Shown here piece by piece: positions 42,558 to 50,161 of a stretch of DNA of 64,000 nt. Made by a program: the position numbers and the translations under genes. The notes under the pieces are model-generated. The model searched no databases and was not told the origin of the DNA. It saw nothing but the letters and a program-made list of their open reading frames with translations. This DNA is from Alcaligenes endophyticus (GTDB lineage Bacteria; Pseudomonadota; Gammaproteobacteria; Burkholderiales; Burkholderiaceae_B), in NCBI RefSeq assembly GCF_026344035.1, contig NZ_JAPKND010000002.1:310001-374000 (forward strand). The letters run 5' to 3'. Positions within the stretch are counted from its first letter, which is position 1. Each line of letters opens with the position of its first letter.

Positions 42558-43231
42558 TATTCTTCTTCTATCAGTTGGGCGCAGTAGCCGCTGCCTCGTA
42601 CGGTCTCAATACGGACGTGGGCGGCTCCAAGCTTGCGTCGAATACGGGAAATATGTAGCTCAATTGCATTGGGGCTGCACTCTTCGTCGAAGTTGAAAAG
42701 CTGTGTCATGAGCCTTTCCTTGGACACTACTTGCCCTACACGGTTGAGTAAAATTTCTAATAAACAAAACTCGCGTCGTCCGAACTCTACGTGTTCATCA
42801 TTGATGGTTATGCGGCGGCTCGCACTGTCTATGCTCAGGTTTCCTAACACACTGACGCTACTGGTTTGGCCGCTTGGTCTGCGCATTAGGACGCGTAAGC
42901 GGGCCTCGAGTTCGCGAAAATCGAAGGGTTTGACTAAGTAGTCGTCGGCGCCCAAATCCAGCATGCTGACTTTGTCTTCAATTTCAGCTCTGGCGGTCAT
43001 CACGAGAACGGGCGTAGCGACTTTATGCTGGCGGACGTGGCGCAGCACGCTAAAGCCGTCCTCGTCAGGTAACATGATGTCCAACAACACAGCATCCCAG
43101 TTTTCTAGCTCGCAGTATCGCTTGGCATCAGTGCCATTTTTTACCCACTCTACACTATGGCCTGCCGAACGCAGTCGGCTGCTAATGGCTTCGCCTAAGT
43201 CCTCGTTGTCCTCAACCACTAGAATGCGCAT
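42557..43231 (-). CDS. OmpR-family response regulator, TctD-like
   Basis: The 224-residue protein has a receiver domain with phosphoacceptor D51 in AVLLDIMLPDEDGFSVL, acidic residues ED at the N-terminus, and the conserved lysine in YLVKPFDF. An OmpR-type winged helix follows (FGRREFCLLEILLNRVGQVVSKERLM, NAIELHISRIRRKLG). It is the first gene of the set: the kinase/binding-protein fusion overlaps its stop and the transporter genes follow. It probably activates the transporter genes when the fused sensor detects the substrate. An inverted repeat lies about 30-60 bases upstream of the start. Confidence 0.95.
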   Translation of the reverse strand: MRILVVEDNEDLGEAISSRLRSAGHSVEWVKNGTDAKRYCELENWDAVLLDIMLPDEDGFSVLRHVRQHKVATPVLVMTARAEIEDKVSMLDLGADDYLVKPFDFRELEARLRVLMRRPSGQTSSVSVLGNLSIDSASRRITINDEHVEFGRREFCLLEILLNRVGQVVSKERLMTQLFNFDEECSPNAIELHISRIRRKLGAAHVRIETVRGSGYCAQLIEEE

Positions 43232-43261
43232 TTTATTTCCTGTGCCGTGCTGTGTGCTTGT

Positions 43262-43291
43262 TTTAAGGGCGGATGGGGTACGTCCCTTAAA
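43262..43291. repeat. Inverted repeat upstream of the response-regulator gene
   Basis: TTTAAGGG (43262-43269) and CCCTTAAA (43284-43291) are perfect eight-base arms with a 14-base spacer, 31 bases before the ATG. It could be a dimer operator or a leader hairpin. No known consensus was recognised. Confidence 0.6.
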
Positions 43292-43307
43292 TTATTCTAG
43301 CGTAAAG

Positions 43308-43333
43308 GAAAAAACGGGTGTTGTACCCGTTTA
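43308..43333 (-). terminator. Rho-independent terminator on the minus strand
   Basis: AAACGGGT (43312-43319) and ACCCGTTT (43325-43332) flank a five-base loop. On the minus strand the stem is followed by TTTTTTCC. It is placed to end transcripts of the aldo/keto reductase gene or any entering the response-regulator promoter region from upstream. Confidence 0.8.
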
Positions 43334-43383
43334 GGTTTGCCTATACAGGATGCGAGAGGTGGGACTAGCTTGACGCGCCAAGC

Positions 43384-44433
43384 TTAGGGAGCAGGGTTAG
43401 GCCAGCGCTGATGGATGGCGTCGATCGCTTCCAGTAGGTCACTGCTTAGTTGTACCTGTACGCTTTCTATGTTTTCTTTAAGTTGGGCAATAGTCGTGGC
43501 ACCAATAATATTGCTGCTGACGTAGCGTTGGTGGTTGACCCAGGCCAGTGCCAACTGAGTAGGGCTTAACTGATGTTGGCGGGCTAATTCATTGTAGGCT
43601 TGGGCGGCTGCTCGTGCGTGAGGAGAGTCATACCGAGTAAAACGGTCGTAGCGTGTTAAACGTCCGTCAGCAGGCTGGGCGCCGTGGTCGTATTTCCCTG
43701 TGAGTACACCCATTGCTAAGGGAGAGTAGGCCAGCAAACTTAGCCCGTCATGGTGGCTAAATTCTGACAAGCTTTCTTCGTATTGACGATTCAGTAAATT
43801 GAACGGGTTTTGAATACTGGCAATGAGAGGTTTATCTTCGTAGCGGGCTAGGCGCAAGTATTGAGACACTCCCCAGGCGGTTTCATTAGATACGCCAATA
43901 TGTCGGACTTTGCCTTGACGGATAAAGTCTTGCAATACATCCAGAGTTTCGGCAATCGCCACACTTTGCTCTTGTTGTGGCCACGGGTAGGCGCGCCGTC
44001 CAAACGTAATCGTAGTGCGGTCCGGCCAATGCAACTGGTACAAGTCAAGATAGTCGGTTTGTAGGCGTTTTAGGCTATCGTGCAGGGCCTGTTCTAAGTT
44101 GCTGCGGTTCAGGTGAGTGTTGCCATTACGAATGTGGCTAGGACGTTTGGGGTCGCGTACTGGGCCTGCTACCTTGCTGGCCAAAACAATATCCTGACGG
44201 CGGCCACTTTTTTGTAGCCAAGTGCCTATATAGGTTTCGGTTAAGCCTTGGGTTTTTGCTTGCGGGGGAACGGGATACATTTCTGCGGTATCCACGAAAT
44301 TAACGCCCGCATCAAGGGCGTAATCCAGTTGTTCGTGTGCTTGTTGTTCGGTGTTTTGCTCACCCCATGTCATGGTGCCTAAACCGATTAAGCTGATGTC
44401 TAGGTCAGTATGACCGAGTTTGCGATAGAGCAT
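43384..44433 (-). CDS. Aldo/keto reductase, Tas-like
   Basis: The 349-residue TIM-barrel oxidoreductase uses NADPH. The family pattern is complete: LIGLGTMTWGEQN at the first strand and the tetrad Asp-Tyr in VDTAEMYP. The lysine is in IVLASKVAG, and the histidine is in LYQLHWPDR. IGVSNETAWG and a C-terminal IIGATTIAQLKENIE match the NADPH-binding end. The long insertion after the lysine (RPSHIRNGNTHLN) is a mark of the Tas subgroup. I chose the ATG at 44433, preceded by AAGGA at the right distance. The in-frame TTG at 44454 lacks a site. The substrate is not known. Confidence 0.92.
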   Translation of the reverse strand: MLYRKLGHTDLDISLIGLGTMTWGEQNTEQQAHEQLDYALDAGVNFVDTAEMYPVPPQAKTQGLTETYIGTWLQKSGRRQDIVLASKVAGPVRDPKRPSHIRNGNTHLNRSNLEQALHDSLKRLQTDYLDLYQLHWPDRTTITFGRRAYPWPQQEQSVAIAETLDVLQDFIRQGKVRHIGVSNETAWGVSQYLRLARYEDKPLIASIQNPFNLLNRQYEESLSEFSHHDGLSLLAYSPLAMGVLTGKYDHGAQPADGRLTRYDRFTRYDSPHARAAAQAYNELARQHQLSPTQLALAWVNHQRYVSSNIIGATTIAQLKENIESVQVQLSSDLLEAIDAIHQRWPNPAP

Positions 44434-44577
44434 AGTATTCCTTTGAAGCAGCAATGTTACGAAGTAGAAGAAGATAGAGCACTAAAAGCATAACCATAGT
44501 CTACATTTTTCTTTGGATCCATACGCGTGGGCGCTATCCGTTTATAGGCTCTATCTTTATAGTCACTAGGATTGTGT

Positions 44578-45192
44578 TTACAGTATGTCTGAGTCGTTTC
44601 TGAACCAACCAGCCAGTGACCAGCGCACGGCATGGCAAGGTAACACAGCATGAGGAACACTGTCGCTGCGAAACAGTACTAAGCGGCCCATTTCGGGTAT
44701 CACGTTAGCAATGATTTCGTCGCTTGACTCTGGATCGTAAATGACCAGCTCTCCTCCGAGGTCAGCCTGCCAAGCAGGGTTTAAATACAAAACCATAGAG
44801 ATTTTACGAAAGCCGGTATGCTGATGCTGATCAATATGTTTGGCGTACCCAGCCCCCGGGGCATAGCGGGCGAAGTGACATTCAAAGCGTCGCAAGCCTA
44901 GAAAAAAAGCTTGATTTAATGCTTCTTGAATATCTTGGGCCCAAGCAAGAAATTGCTGGCTGGTAGGATCGCAGTCGTTAGGCTGGAGCCAGCAGATTGA
45001 GTCTCCGCGTATTTTTTTATTTAGATGCTGTTTTTTTTCGCGCCCTATTGCTGCCGCGTGAAAACATTGATTTTGCCAACGTTGTTGTGCTTGTTGCAGT
45101 AGAGCTAAAGATAGCGAAGACGGAAGTAAATTGTCCGCAATACTCCAGCCTTGTTGGGCGAGCTCATCTAAGGATTTATCGAGGAAATTCAT
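44578..45192 (-). CDS. 2-oxoglutarate/Fe(II)-dependent dioxygenase, prolyl-hydroxylase type
   Basis: This 204-residue protein has the jelly-roll P4Hc pattern: iron ligands H-x-D in YAKHIDQH, the distal H in SVPHAVLP, and the 2-oxoglutarate arginine in RWSLAGWF. Between them lies ISMVLYLNPAWQADLGGELVIYD, the strand typical of PHD/EGLN-like hydroxylases. Some bacterial members of this group hydroxylate elongation factor Tu; others act on free amino acids. The substrate here is unknown. The gene stands alone on the minus strand, upstream of the aldo/keto reductase gene with 144 bases between them. Confidence 0.88.
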   Translation of the reverse strand: MNFLDKSLDELAQQGWSIADNLLPSSLSLALLQQAQQRWQNQCFHAAAIGREKKQHLNKKIRGDSICWLQPNDCDPTSQQFLAWAQDIQEALNQAFFLGLRRFECHFARYAPGAGYAKHIDQHQHTGFRKISMVLYLNPAWQADLGGELVIYDPESSDEIIANVIPEMGRLVLFRSDSVPHAVLPCHAVRWSLAGWFRNDSDIL

Positions 45193-45319
45193 GATAAATC
45201 AAATAGCAAAAAACGAGTGAAGTGTTCAGGTACGTCATCATGGTGGGTTAAAGCCAATAAAGGATGAGCAGGCAGCGTTAGCGTCCTAGTCAGTTGAGAA
45301 ATAAGCATGTAGAGGCGGC

Positions 45320-45799
45320 TTATGCCGCGCGATCGCAGTCCGGAAGCTGGGGGATGGGGCGTACCTGACGATGCTCTAATACTGCCAAACCGTGAGCATG
45401 GCGTAGACGTTGGCAGTCAGGGTTAGGGCTGCCGTCGGGATACCACACCGGAAAATCGCGACAAGGGCTAGGCCGTTGTGAGTAAATAGAGCACTGTATG
45501 CCGTCTTGACCCACGTTTCCGCGTAGGGCAATGCAACGGCCTCCTTGCTCGGTGCCTTGCATACAAGCACGCAAAGGGGCTACTTGAGTAACCAGTTCTG
45601 CAGGCACGGTGCCGCCTGTGGGGCCTGCTATTTCCCCGCTGTAAAACGATACGCGAAAGTGGGCACAGCATGCGCCACATGATAAGCAAGGGTTGTCATC
45701 AAAAACTTCGTCATTAGGGGGGGCGTTTAATAAGGTCGGCGCCTCCGTTACCTGCAGGGCCTCAAGGGAGACCGCATTCTGAAGCTCAGAATAGGACAT
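45320..45799 (-). CDS. YkgJ-like cysteine cluster protein
   Basis: This protein of about 159 residues has the CxxCxxCC cluster of the YkgJ/zinc-iron-chelating family (NPCLSCGACCAHFRV). Further cysteines lie downstream (RACMQGTE, GGRCIALRG, QCSIYSQRPSPCRDFPVWY, NPDCQRLR). Members are thought to bind zinc, or iron as an Fe-S cluster, but have no defined reaction. I prefer the ATG at 45799 (MSYSELQNAV). The longer frame from 45853 starts inside a strong inverted repeat and would add a hydrophobic leader that is not a family feature. Confidence 0.85.
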   Translation of the reverse strand: MSYSELQNAVSLEALQVTEAPTLLNAPPNDEVFDDNPCLSCGACCAHFRVSFYSGEIAGPTGGTVPAELVTQVAPLRACMQGTEQGGRCIALRGNVGQDGIQCSIYSQRPSPCRDFPVWYPDGSPNPDCQRLRHAHGLAVLEHRQVRPIPQLPDCDRAA

Positions 45800-45821
45800 A
45801 AATGCACTCAGAGAGAGAGAA

Positions 45822-45859
45822 AGGCATATGGGTAGCGCAAGCGCGTGTACCATATGCCT
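45822..45859. repeat. Perfect 10-base inverted repeat upstream of the YkgJ-like gene
   Basis: AGGCATATGG (45822-45831) and CCATATGCCT (45850-45859) are perfect arms with an 18-base spacer that itself contains GCGC-AA-GCGC-like symmetry. It lies 23 to 60 bases before the likely start codon. It may be a leader hairpin or a dimer operator. Confidence 0.7.
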
Positions 45860-46072
45860 AAAGTTGATATTTTATTTTTTTGCTAGGTCGTCGCGCTAGG
45901 TAAATATGCGCCTCACGCAAAAAAACCACGAACTCTGTCTAGGCAGAAACATCTGTCTACTATCTTAAGCGATTAGTGCTAGCTATCAAAATAAAGAACA
46001 TCATGTATAAAAACAATGCTTACGTGTCAATGAGCGTAATAATGAAAATACGGGGTACTTAGCAAAAGATGC

Positions 46073-46102
46073 TTGACGACTATTTGGTTTTTCAGCTATA
46101 GT
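46073..46102 (+). promoter_or_regulatory. Sigma-70 promoter of tRNA-Val
   Basis: TTGACG (46073-46078), 18 bases and TATAGT (46097-46102) precede the tRNA start by 14 bases. This fits a strong housekeeping promoter with a short leader. Confidence 0.75.
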
Positions 46103-46116
46103 TTCACTTCTTTACT

Positions 46117-46193
46117 AGGCGGTTAGCTCAGTTGGTTAGAGCGCTACGTTGACATCGTAGAGGTCGCTGGTTCGAATCCAGTACTGCCTACCA
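46117..46193 (+). tRNA. tRNA-Val (anticodon GAC)
   Basis: The 77-base sequence folds as a cloverleaf. The acceptor stem is AGGCGGT/ACTGCCT, the D arm is GCTCAGTTGGTTAGAGC, and the anticodon arm CTACG-TTGACAT-CGTAG places GAC. The T arm is CTGGTTCGAATCCAG, and CCA is encoded. GAC reads GUC and GUU valine codons. Confidence 0.97.
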
Positions 46194-46228
46194 GAATACT
46201 TCCACATGGCATCAAGCCGTGCCAAGAT

Positions 46229-46261
46229 AAGCCGCATACCGCAAAAGTTTGCGGCTTTTTT
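46229..46261 (+). terminator. Rho-independent terminator after tRNA-Val
   Basis: CCGCAAA/TTTGCGG with a two-base loop (46239-46254), or the alternative AAGCCGCA/TGCGGCTT pairing, is followed by six T. It ends the tRNA transcript about 60 bases after CCA. Confidence 0.85.
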
Positions 46262-46410
46262 GTTGCTCATTGTGCCAAGCCAGCCAAATTTTCTGCAATT
46301 GTTGCATTGCTAACCCCATCCTGGCACGCCTTACCTGGCATGAATAAAATTAACTTCTCAAAGAAGAAAAGGGAACTAAGATAGGGGACGACCATAAAAA
46401 GGATTTTGCA

Positions 46411-46773
46411 ATGAAAACTAACTTTTCGATCGCAGCAGCAAGTTTAGTGGCTGTTTTTGCTTTGGGCTCAGTTGCTCATGCACAGTACTCAGGTCCTTCT
46501 CATACCACAGCAGCAAGCGTAGAAGAAATACTGAAAAATCCCGTTGATGACCAAGAGGTACAGTTGAAAGGGCACCTGCTTCGTAAGCTAAGTGCTAAAA
46601 CCTATGTTTTTTCGGATGGTACGGCTGAAATTGTGGCGGAAATAAAACCCAAGCGCTTTGAGGGTGTGGGCGAAATCAACGATAAAACTAAGGTTGAAAT
46701 CATCGGTGAGGTAGACACGAGTCTTTACCGTGCTCCCGAGATTGAAGTGGATTCTATACGGATTATTCAATAA
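46411..46773 (+). CDS. YgiW/YdeI-type BOF (OB-fold) periplasmic stress protein
   Basis: The 120-residue protein has a signal peptide (cleavage after VAHAQ near residue 24) and a single BOF domain (about 35-120). The domain has SVEEILKNPVDDQEVQLKGHLLRKLSAKTYVFSDGTAEIVAEI. It ends in KVEIIGEVDTSLYRAPEIEVDSIRII. Members (YgiW, YdeI, VisP) protect against oxidative or envelope stress, and some bind peptidoglycan-derived or cationic molecules. GGATTTTGCA precedes the ATG, with AAGGA nine bases upstream. A GC-rich hairpin follows the gene. Confidence 0.92.
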   Translation: MKTNFSIAAASLVAVFALGSVAHAQYSGPSHTTAASVEEILKNPVDDQEVQLKGHLLRKLSAKTYVFSDGTAEIVAEIKPKRFEGVGEINDKTKVEIIGEVDTSLYRAPEIEVDSIRIIQ

Positions 46774-46798
46774 ATTGTGTCGCTCGAGGTAGGCGCGT

Positions 46799-46823
46799 AT
46801 CCCCCTTCGTTCGAAGGGGGGTG
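46799..46823 (+). terminator. Stem-loop after the BOF gene
   Basis: CCCCCTTC, GTTC and GAAGGGGG (46801-46820) form a strong stem 26 bases after the stop. There is no T run, so termination would be inefficient unless assisted. It may also protect the 3' end. Confidence 0.55.
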
Positions 46824-46960
46824 TGATATTTACACGACAACACCTGGCAGAATAACAAAAATATTGATGGTTTTGATGTGATAAAGCTTCCTAAATTTCC
46901 AAATAGCAGCCTATAGTTCTTGTAGGGAGATTTTTCCCTTGAACAATTAGGACTTTTATT

Positions 46961-47173
46961 TTGAAAACAGAAAACGGTATTGTTAAGTGGTTTAACAATG
47001 AAAAAGGCTTCGGTTTTATTTCTCCGGAGAATGGCGGCAAAGATCTCTTTGCTCATCACAGTGAAATTCAAGGAACAGGCTTTAAATCCCTTGAAGAAAA
47101 TCAACGCGTATCCTTTGTCGTAGCAGAAGGTCAAAAAGGCCCCGCAGCGACTCAAATCCAAAAGATTTCTTGA
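46961..47173 (+). CDS. Cold-shock protein, CspA family, copy 1
   Basis: The 70-residue OB-fold protein has RNP1 KGFGFI and RNP2 DLFAHHSEI, with [20 protein letters not shown]. It binds single-stranded RNA as a chaperone. The start codon is TTG (46961), with AGGA eight bases upstream; no ATG is available. The leader TTGAACAATTAGGACTT immediately upstream is shared with copy 2. A strong terminator follows. Confidence 0.93.
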   Translation: MKTENGIVKWFNNEKGFGFISPENGGKDLFAHHSEIQGTGFKSLEENQRVSFVVAEGQKGPAATQIQKIS

Positions 47174-47217
47174 TCCTACTGTTCACCTTCATGGGTGAGC
47201 ATTAAGTTGATCTCTTA

Positions 47218-47255
47218 AAGCCGGGCCCTTCGAAGTAAAGGCTCGGCTTTTTTGT
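47218..47255 (+). terminator. Rho-independent terminator after cold-shock gene 1
   Basis: AAAGCCGGGCC and GGCTCGGCTTT form an 11-pair stem (one G-U pair) and are followed by TTTTTTG. A smaller hairpin (TCACC/GGGTGA) lies between the stop and this stem. Confidence 0.9.
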
Positions 47256-47507
47256 TTTTTGATACCTCGCCCGTGCGTTCAGGCTGCTTGGAACGTATGA
47301 ATCCCTAGCTTCTTTCGTGTGTGGACTATCATTGATACTGATAGGCAAGAGTAGGGGAGTTAGTGAGATAGACTTGTTGTGTGTTTGGCTTCTGAATGAC
47401 TATGTGGTCTTGGAGGCTTTAAAAGTCCCCATCTAAAAAAAAGCGATTCATGCAAACGGGTGAGGCAATGTTTGGGCAGTGCACCATCGTGCGTGATGAG
47501 CTTAGCG
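47256..47507. other. Intergenic region with no feature found
   Basis: Together with the preceding terminator this makes a stretch of about 330 bases without a gene. I see no conserved RNA, repeat or supported frame. A minus-strand frame here overlaps the next gene and has no protein-like character. Confidence 0.4.
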
Positions 47508-47852
47508 CTAAATTGCCCGCCGGCGAATGAGCAAGAAAAACAAAAAGCAAGCCAGCGCGAGTAACGCGAAGAAGGCAAAGCCAATGCCGAAATTCTCTGT
47601 CCCAGCGTCGCTAAGCATTGTTATTGCATCTAGCATAACGTAGAGGCTGAATGCGAGGGTGGGAATAAAAAGCAGGGTAGCAAGGTTCCTAACCGTCTTA
47701 CGCGATTTGATGGATAGCAGGATACCCAGAATAATAGTTGCTACAATCAGAACGGGAATTCCTACAACAAGCGTGAGTAGCCCATCGGCGGCTAAGGCGG
47801 GAAGAGGTGCGAGCAAAGCTAGTGCGAGTGCTGCCTGCTTGAGTAAGTTCAT
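47508..47852 (-). CDS. Small membrane protein of unknown function
   Basis: The 114-residue protein has a signal-peptide-like N-terminus (MNLLKQAALALALLAPLPALA) followed by three further hydrophobic segments. A basic cytosolic loop (SIKSRKTVRN) and a basic C-terminal end (LIRRRAI) are also seen. The ATG at 47852 is preceded by AGGA at a suitable distance. I do not recognise the family. The neighbours are cold-shock genes on the other strand and offer no clue. Confidence 0.7.
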   Translation of the reverse strand: MNLLKQAALALALLAPLPALAADGLLTLVVGIPVLIVATIILGILLSIKSRKTVRNLATLLFIPTLAFSLYVMLDAITMLSDAGTENFGIGFAFFALLALACFLFFLLIRRRAI

Positions 47853-48058
47853 AATTCCTACCGTCTTTTGGTCGACAGACTCAGACTAGCTGTCATTCGA
47901 ATAAAAAGAATAGTAGCCGTGCTGATGAGAGTGAGCAAGCGCCATAAAGCGCTGATACGAGCCCTTGCAGGCAGAGGCGCCACGGTTTATTTTCGCCACT
48001 TTCGCCATTGTGTGAGTGTTTATCTTATATCGCTGATAAATCTAATCTATCTCTTGTG

Positions 48059-48223
48059 ATGACGAACGCTTCGGCCACCAGTAATCATATGGATGAGATC
48101 GCTACAGATGATAAAGCCAAGGAATTGCTCTGGTTGTCAATCAATGGTGCTTTGAACATATGGGGCCAAGAGGAAGGGAAGAGCTTAGAAAAAGCGATAG
48201 TTATGCTTGATCACTTGCGGTAG
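48059..48223 (+). CDS. Possible small protein of unknown function
   Basis: This is a 54-residue frame beginning at the ATG at 48059. It encodes an acidic, helix-prone sequence (MDEIATDDKAKELLWLSINGALNIWGQEEGKSLEKAIVMLDHL) with no recognised domain. A longer frame from 48008 exists, but the extra residues look non-coding. No clear ribosome site is seen, so the coding status is uncertain. Confidence 0.35.
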   Translation: MTNASATSNHMDEIATDDKAKELLWLSINGALNIWGQEEGKSLEKAIVMLDHLR

Positions 48224-48462
48224 GGTGCCTTAGCGGCCTTGTAGCTCCTCTAAAAAATGATGGCTACGTTTTGGCAACTGGTCAGATAGCGAGGTGTGGC
48301 TATTTGGCATTAGCTGGTAAGCGCGTTCACTTAATATTTGACGGCAGGTCAGGCCATCTGCTCGGCAAAGATGAGTTATTGTGTAACAACGCTATCCCTA
48401 CGCGTCGATAAGGAGCATAGTGTGAGTAAGGAAATTTTTCTTTTGAACAATTAGGACTTATT

Positions 48463-48672
48463 TTGAAAACAGAAATCGGTATTGTGAAGTGGTTTAATAA
48501 CGAAAAAGGCTTCGGTTTTATTGCACCGGAGAACGGCGGCAAAGACCTCTTCGCTCACCACAGTGAAATCCAAGGGACAGGCTTCAAGTCTCTTGATGAA
48601 AATCAACGTGTATCTTATGTTGCCGTAGAGGGTCAAAAAGGCCCGTCAGCTACACAGATTCAGGTGATCTAA
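48463..48672 (+). CDS. Cold-shock protein, CspA family, copy 2
   Basis: The 69-residue cold-shock protein is nearly identical in sequence to copy 1 (differences such as S/A at ISPENGG versus IAPENGG), with the same RNP1 and RNP2 motifs. It also starts with TTG, AGGA lying six bases upstream, and has the same TTGAACAATTAGGACTT leader. A duplication that included the leader is the simplest explanation. The following terminator has the same layout as that of copy 1. Confidence 0.93.
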   Translation: MKTEIGIVKWFNNEKGFGFIAPENGGKDLFAHHSEIQGTGFKSLDENQRVSYVAVEGQKGPSATQIQVI

Positions 48673-48717
48673 TTCTCCTGCTTACCCACGTAGGTAAGCG
48701 TTGATTATGATCCCTTA

Positions 48718-48755
48718 AAGCCGAATCCTTTGAGACATTGGGTTCGGCTTTTTGC
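48718..48755 (+). terminator. Rho-independent terminator after cold-shock gene 2
   Basis: AAAGCCGAATCC and GGGTTCGGCTTT form a 12-pair stem (one G-U pair), then TTTTTG. A GCTTACC/GGTAAGC hairpin lies just upstream, as for copy 1. Confidence 0.9.
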
Positions 48756-48840
48756 TTTTTAAGCAAGCACGCTAAGGTCAGTTGTTAGCGAGTTCGGCAG
48801 GTAAGAATATTCAAGAGATAATTATAATTAGAGTATTGAC

Positions 48841-48869
48841 TTGACAGTTCATATTCTTTTGTTTATAGT
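48841..48869 (+). promoter_or_regulatory. Near-consensus sigma-70 promoter of initiator tRNA
   Basis: TTGACA (48841-48846), 17 bases, TATAGT (48864-48869). The -35 is perfect and the -10 matches 5 of 6. The tRNA starts about 78 bases after the expected transcription start, leaving a leader to be trimmed. Confidence 0.85.
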
Positions 48870-48953
48870 TCTGTATATACAAACAGCAAGCAAGCTGTTT
48901 CGAAAAGTTTTTAAGATTTTGCCTACCATTAGCAAAGTCTATAGCAGATCAGT

Positions 48954-49030
<77 letters not shown>

Positions 49031-49041
49031 AACAAATAAAC

Positions 49042-49074
49042 CCCCCAATCAATGTACGTTGATTGGGGGTTTTT
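49042..49074 (+). terminator. Rho-independent terminator after initiator tRNA
   Basis: CCCCCAATCAA and TTGATTGGGGG form a perfect 11-pair stem around a six-base loop, followed by TTTTTG. It begins 12 bases after CCA. Confidence 0.95.
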
Positions 49075-49112
49075 GTTTATAACTTACTCGCTAAGATGTT
49101 CAATCGTGATGC

Positions 49113-50078
49113 TTATTCAACTTTGATGCCTTCTTCACGTATTAGCTTAGCCCAGCGAGAGGCCTCCGTCTGAACTCGTTGTTTAAAATCTGGGCCGCTG
49201 CTATTGACCAGGTTAAAGCCATCTGCTTGCATTTTGGCTTTCAAATCGGGGTCTGCTAGCGTTTTTTCTAAGGCAACAGATATGTGCTCCATAATGGGTT
49301 CCGGTAACCCTGCTGGTGCCACCATTCCTACCCAGGACTCTGCTGTGTAACCAGGAACCGTGGCAGAAATAGTTGGTACGCCTGGCAGTTGCGCGATTTC
49401 TGTATTGGTTCCAATGGCAACGATATTTGCCATACCCGATTCCTCATAAGATATAACGGTAGGCAAACTTCCAATGACCATATCTACCTCGCCTCCAAGT
49501 AGGGCTGTAAGCATAGGGCCGCCACCCCGATAGGGTACATGCATCATATTGATGCCAGCCTGCTTAGTGAAAGCAACTGGGTTTAAGTGGTTGGAGCCCC
49601 CCACACCTGATGAGCCATAGGTTAACCCGTCAGGTTTGTTTTTGGCTGCCTCAAGCAAGGCGGCTGTGGAGGTTAAGCCGGATTGCTTAGAGGTAACCAG
49701 TGCTTGGGGCATGGTGCCGATGAGACTAATGTAGTCAAAGGAATCGAAGGTGTCGTACTTCAAATCATACAAACTACTGTTAACGGCATGAGAATCGAAT
49801 ACTAGCAATAGGGTGTAGCCGTCTGGTGCTGACCTGGCCACCATTTGTGTACCAATGGTACCCGACGCACCACCACGATTTTCGACTATAACGGTTTGTC
49901 CGATGTTCTCAGCTAGTTTTTGGGAAATAACGCGGGCGACATAGTCTACTGAGCCCCCTGGGGGGAAGGGCACAATTAAGCGGATACTGCGATCGGGATA
50001 TGAGTCTGCTACGGCATTGAATGAGATAGCTGCGAATAAACAAGCCAATCCACCTTTAATGATGTTTTTATATGGCAT
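49113..50078 (-). CDS. TctC/Bug-family periplasmic solute-binding receptor
   Basis: The 321-residue exported protein has a signal peptide (cleavage after NAVADS near residue 25). Family core motifs are YPDRSIRLIVPFPPGGSVDYVARV, IGQTVIVENRGGASGTIGTQMVA, DGYTLL and MMHVPYRGGGPMLTALLGGEVDM. Bug receptors bind carboxylates and similar small compounds and feed tripartite TctAB transporters or act in signalling. No TctAB genes are nearby. It follows a CoA-transferase and ACAD/reductase gene pair on the same strand with 83 bases between, so it probably delivers their substrate. AGGAGA precedes the ATG. Confidence 0.93.
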   Translation of the reverse strand: MPYKNIIKGGLACLFAAISFNAVADSYPDRSIRLIVPFPPGGSVDYVARVISQKLAENIGQTVIVENRGGASGTIGTQMVARSAPDGYTLLLVFDSHAVNSSLYDLKYDTFDSFDYISLIGTMPQALVTSKQSGLTSTAALLEAAKNKPDGLTYGSSGVGGSNHLNPVAFTKQAGINMMHVPYRGGGPMLTALLGGEVDMVIGSLPTVISYEESGMANIVAIGTNTEIAQLPGVPTISATVPGYTAESWVGMVAPAGLPEPIMEHISVALEKTLADPDLKAKMQADGFNLVNSSGPDFKQRVQTEASRWAKLIREEGIKVE

Positions 50079-50161
50079 AGTTGTGTCTCCTGTGACGAAA
50101 AAAGTTCTTATTAGACGTGCCTTCTACTAGCTGCTAGGTAAAGGTGGGCAGGGGGGAGGCC

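Noticed and set aside
47360-47584. A 74-residue minus-strand frame upstream of the terminator of cold-shock gene 1
   Set aside because: It overlaps the end of the membrane-protein gene and has no protein-like composition or ribosome site.
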